From Candidatus Aminicenantota bacterium (GTDB lineage: Bacteria; Acidobacteriota; Aminicenantia; S016-38): a stretch of DNA of 64,000 nt. The stretch spans positions 153,331 through 217,330 of the forward strand of contig JAMOUJ010000002.1 in the NCBI GenBank assembly GCA_027068075.1. The letters run 5' to 3'. Under the pieces are notes generated by a model. The model was not told where the DNA came from. It worked only from the letters and a program-made list of their open reading frames with translations, and made no database searches. Positions 62,999 through 64,000 of this stretch are shown here, in pieces. The translations under genes and the position numbers were made by a program. The stretch's first letter is position 1. Each line of letters starts with the position of its first letter.

Positions 62999-63378
62999 CA
63001 GTATTGAAAATTCTGATAGCCATCGCAGTAATAATTTTGGCCTACATAATAATAACCGAAATCAACAAGTTCTCGGTCAGAAAATATGGATTTGCTCCTT
63101 TTAGAATCTCCGTGGTGCTCTTATTCGCCTTATCACAGATTTTAGTGTTCATAGCGGCAGTAGCCACAAAAAAACCTGATTTGAACACTTATCTACTGCT
63201 GGGATTGGCCGCCCTTATAGTGGTGGGCCTTACCATCTACCTTATAATAAAAACTAATCTCATCATCGGAATATTCGCAAGCATACTACAATTCGCTATA
63301 GCCTTAGCTTTGTTGCTCATAATAATACTTATTTTTATGCTTTCTGGAACAGGAAAAGAGGCAAAAAACGAAAGTTAA
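62995..63378 (+). CDS. Small four-helix membrane protein
   Basis: A 127-residue protein with four predicted membrane helices and a short basic loop; no family recognised. Its ATG overlaps the stop of the zinc/TerB gene (ATGA) and AGGAGG precedes it, so the two are made together. AT-rich like its partner. Confidence 0.7.
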   Translation: MTVLKILIAIAVIILAYIIITEINKFSVRKYGFAPFRISVVLLFALSQILVFIAAVATKKPDLNTYLLLGLAALIVVGLTIYLIIKTNLIIGIFASILQFAIALALLLIIILIFMLSGTGKEAKNES

Positions 63379-63393
63379 AGCCGTGGGTTTAAT

Positions 63394-64000
63394 TCAGAAC
63401 TCGCGGAGGATTTGGAGGATGCGGGAGGCCTGGTCCCTACCCTCTCCCTTTGCTTTTCGGGCTAAGAGGATGTCCACCGCTTCGGGATGGTAGAGGACCT
63501 CCCGGAAGAAGGGGAAGTTCTCCTGCTGAAGTTCCACGCTTTCGGCTAAGCGCTTAGCCTCCTCGTTCCTTTCCGCAACGGGCATTTCCAAAAATTCCTC
63601 CGTGGTTATCTCGGCCTCAAGGCTCCTCTGAGGCTCCTCCTTCCCCTCGCCTGGCCTCCGTCCCTTTTCCTTGAGAAACGCCTCCACCTTTTCAGGGCTC
63701 TTGAGAAGGGGAAGGACGATTTCCAAACTGGGAAGTTTTATCCCGTCGGGAATGTACGGGTTCTCCATAAATTCTTCAACGATCCTATCCTGCTCCTGGG
63801 GATGAGTTTTAAGGTCCACCATTAGTTTCCAGAACGGGTCCTCTAAGTCCTCTGCCCTCTCCCCCTCCCTCAGAAGTTCAAAGGCGGTGGCTCCCTTCCA
63901 GAAGGGATTTTCTATGCTGCGGGAAATTTCCTTTGCCCTTTCCCGAAGCCCTGCCTCCGCCATGGTCCTGGCGATCTCCTTCAGGGCCCAGAAGCGGAAG
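63394..64000 (-). CDS. Helical-repeat protein, cut by the right edge
   Basis: The C-terminal part of a protein that remains open to the window edge. A methionine at 63963 could start a 189-residue form, but the frame continues upstream with FRFWALKEIARTMAEAGLRERAKEI, so a longer protein is likely. The text has the ALKEIARTMAEAG/RAKEISRSIENPFWKGATAFEL pattern of armadillo/TPR-like helical repeats, then a charged linker (about 103-115) and a helical tail. Function unknown. Confidence 0.55.
   Translation of the reverse strand, partial: FRFWALKEIARTMAEAGLRERAKEISRSIENPFWKGATAFELLREGERAEDLEDPFWKLMVDLKTHPQEQDRIVEEFMENPYIPDGIKLPSLEIVLPLLKSPEKVEAFLKEKGRRPGEGKEEPQRSLEAEITTEEFLEMPVAERNEEAKRLAESVELQQENFPFFREVLYHPEAVDILLARKAKGEGRDQASRILQILREF

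Overview
This window is compact, protein-dense chromosomal DNA from a Gram-negative bacterium. Evidence for the envelope type is an OmpA-like outer-membrane protein, ExbD, PilY1 and type IV minor pilins. The proteins are rich in Lys, Glu and Arg, DNA polymerase I lacks a proofreading site, and intergenic gaps are tiny, so a thermophilic or anaerobic lineage is plausible. The mix of a DPP-IV-type S9 peptidase, sodium symporters, RtcB, PilY1 and a sodium-type ATP synthase c subunit would fit a deep lineage such as Acidobacteriota or Aminicenantota. That placement is a guess; no rRNA is present to settle it.

Layout. 1-1916 (minus): membrane-sector ATP synthase genes (a 95-residue unknown, AtpZ, AtpI, AtpB, AtpE). 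2037-7119 (minus): Yip1 protein, S9 peptidase, mutS. 7194-11016 (minus): methyltransferase, SSS symporter, winged-helix-like protein and a histidine phosphatase. 11075-13644 (plus): ribBA, the RNase P RNA gene and queA. 13641-15736 (minus): TSUP permease and a cysteine desulfurase. 15844-23283 (minus): nusA, infB, DUF503, rbfA, nrnA, truB, then an NSS symporter and its tiny MetS-like partner. 23333-25397 (plus): PilZ protein and rtcB. 25394-30061 (minus): a secreted unknown and a CbiMNQO nickel/cobalt importer operon with a CDF transporter and a metallo-hydrolase. 30160-34558 (plus): purC, PHP phosphoesterase, CvpA, Fis-like protein, groES-groEL. 34636-41195 (plus): sigma-54-driven PilY1 and minor-pilin operon. 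41165-55670 (minus): galK with a truncated GlmU-like transferase; a seven-gene chain from pyrR to a Cys/Met-metabolism enzyme; a glycosyltransferase; and an unknown gene with polA and a phosphoesterase. 55741-58346 (plus): DAK2-DegV fusion, ExbD, thioredoxin-like protein. Then yitT and tRNA-Phe (minus), a sigma-54-driven ompA (plus), a visibly AT-rich three-gene island (60584-63378, plus) and a gene cut by the right edge.

Two themes run through the regulatory DNA. First, many promoters place the -10 box only 6 to 9 bases before the start codon with no Shine-Dalgarno sequence, so at least nine genes appear to be leaderless, while other genes carry strong GGAGG sites. Second, promoters are often folded into the stop codon of the preceding gene. 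No stretch longer than 300 bases lacks a gene; the longest gap (60524-60775) holds a hairpin, a promoter and a possible leader peptide.

The best candidates for something undescribed are the AT-rich island encoding a GxxExxY protein, a membrane protein with seven DnaJ-type CxxCxGxG motifs plus a TerB-like domain, and a small membrane protein; the perfect inverted repeat bracketing the groE -10 box, where no CIRCE element is present; and the extent of leaderless transcription.
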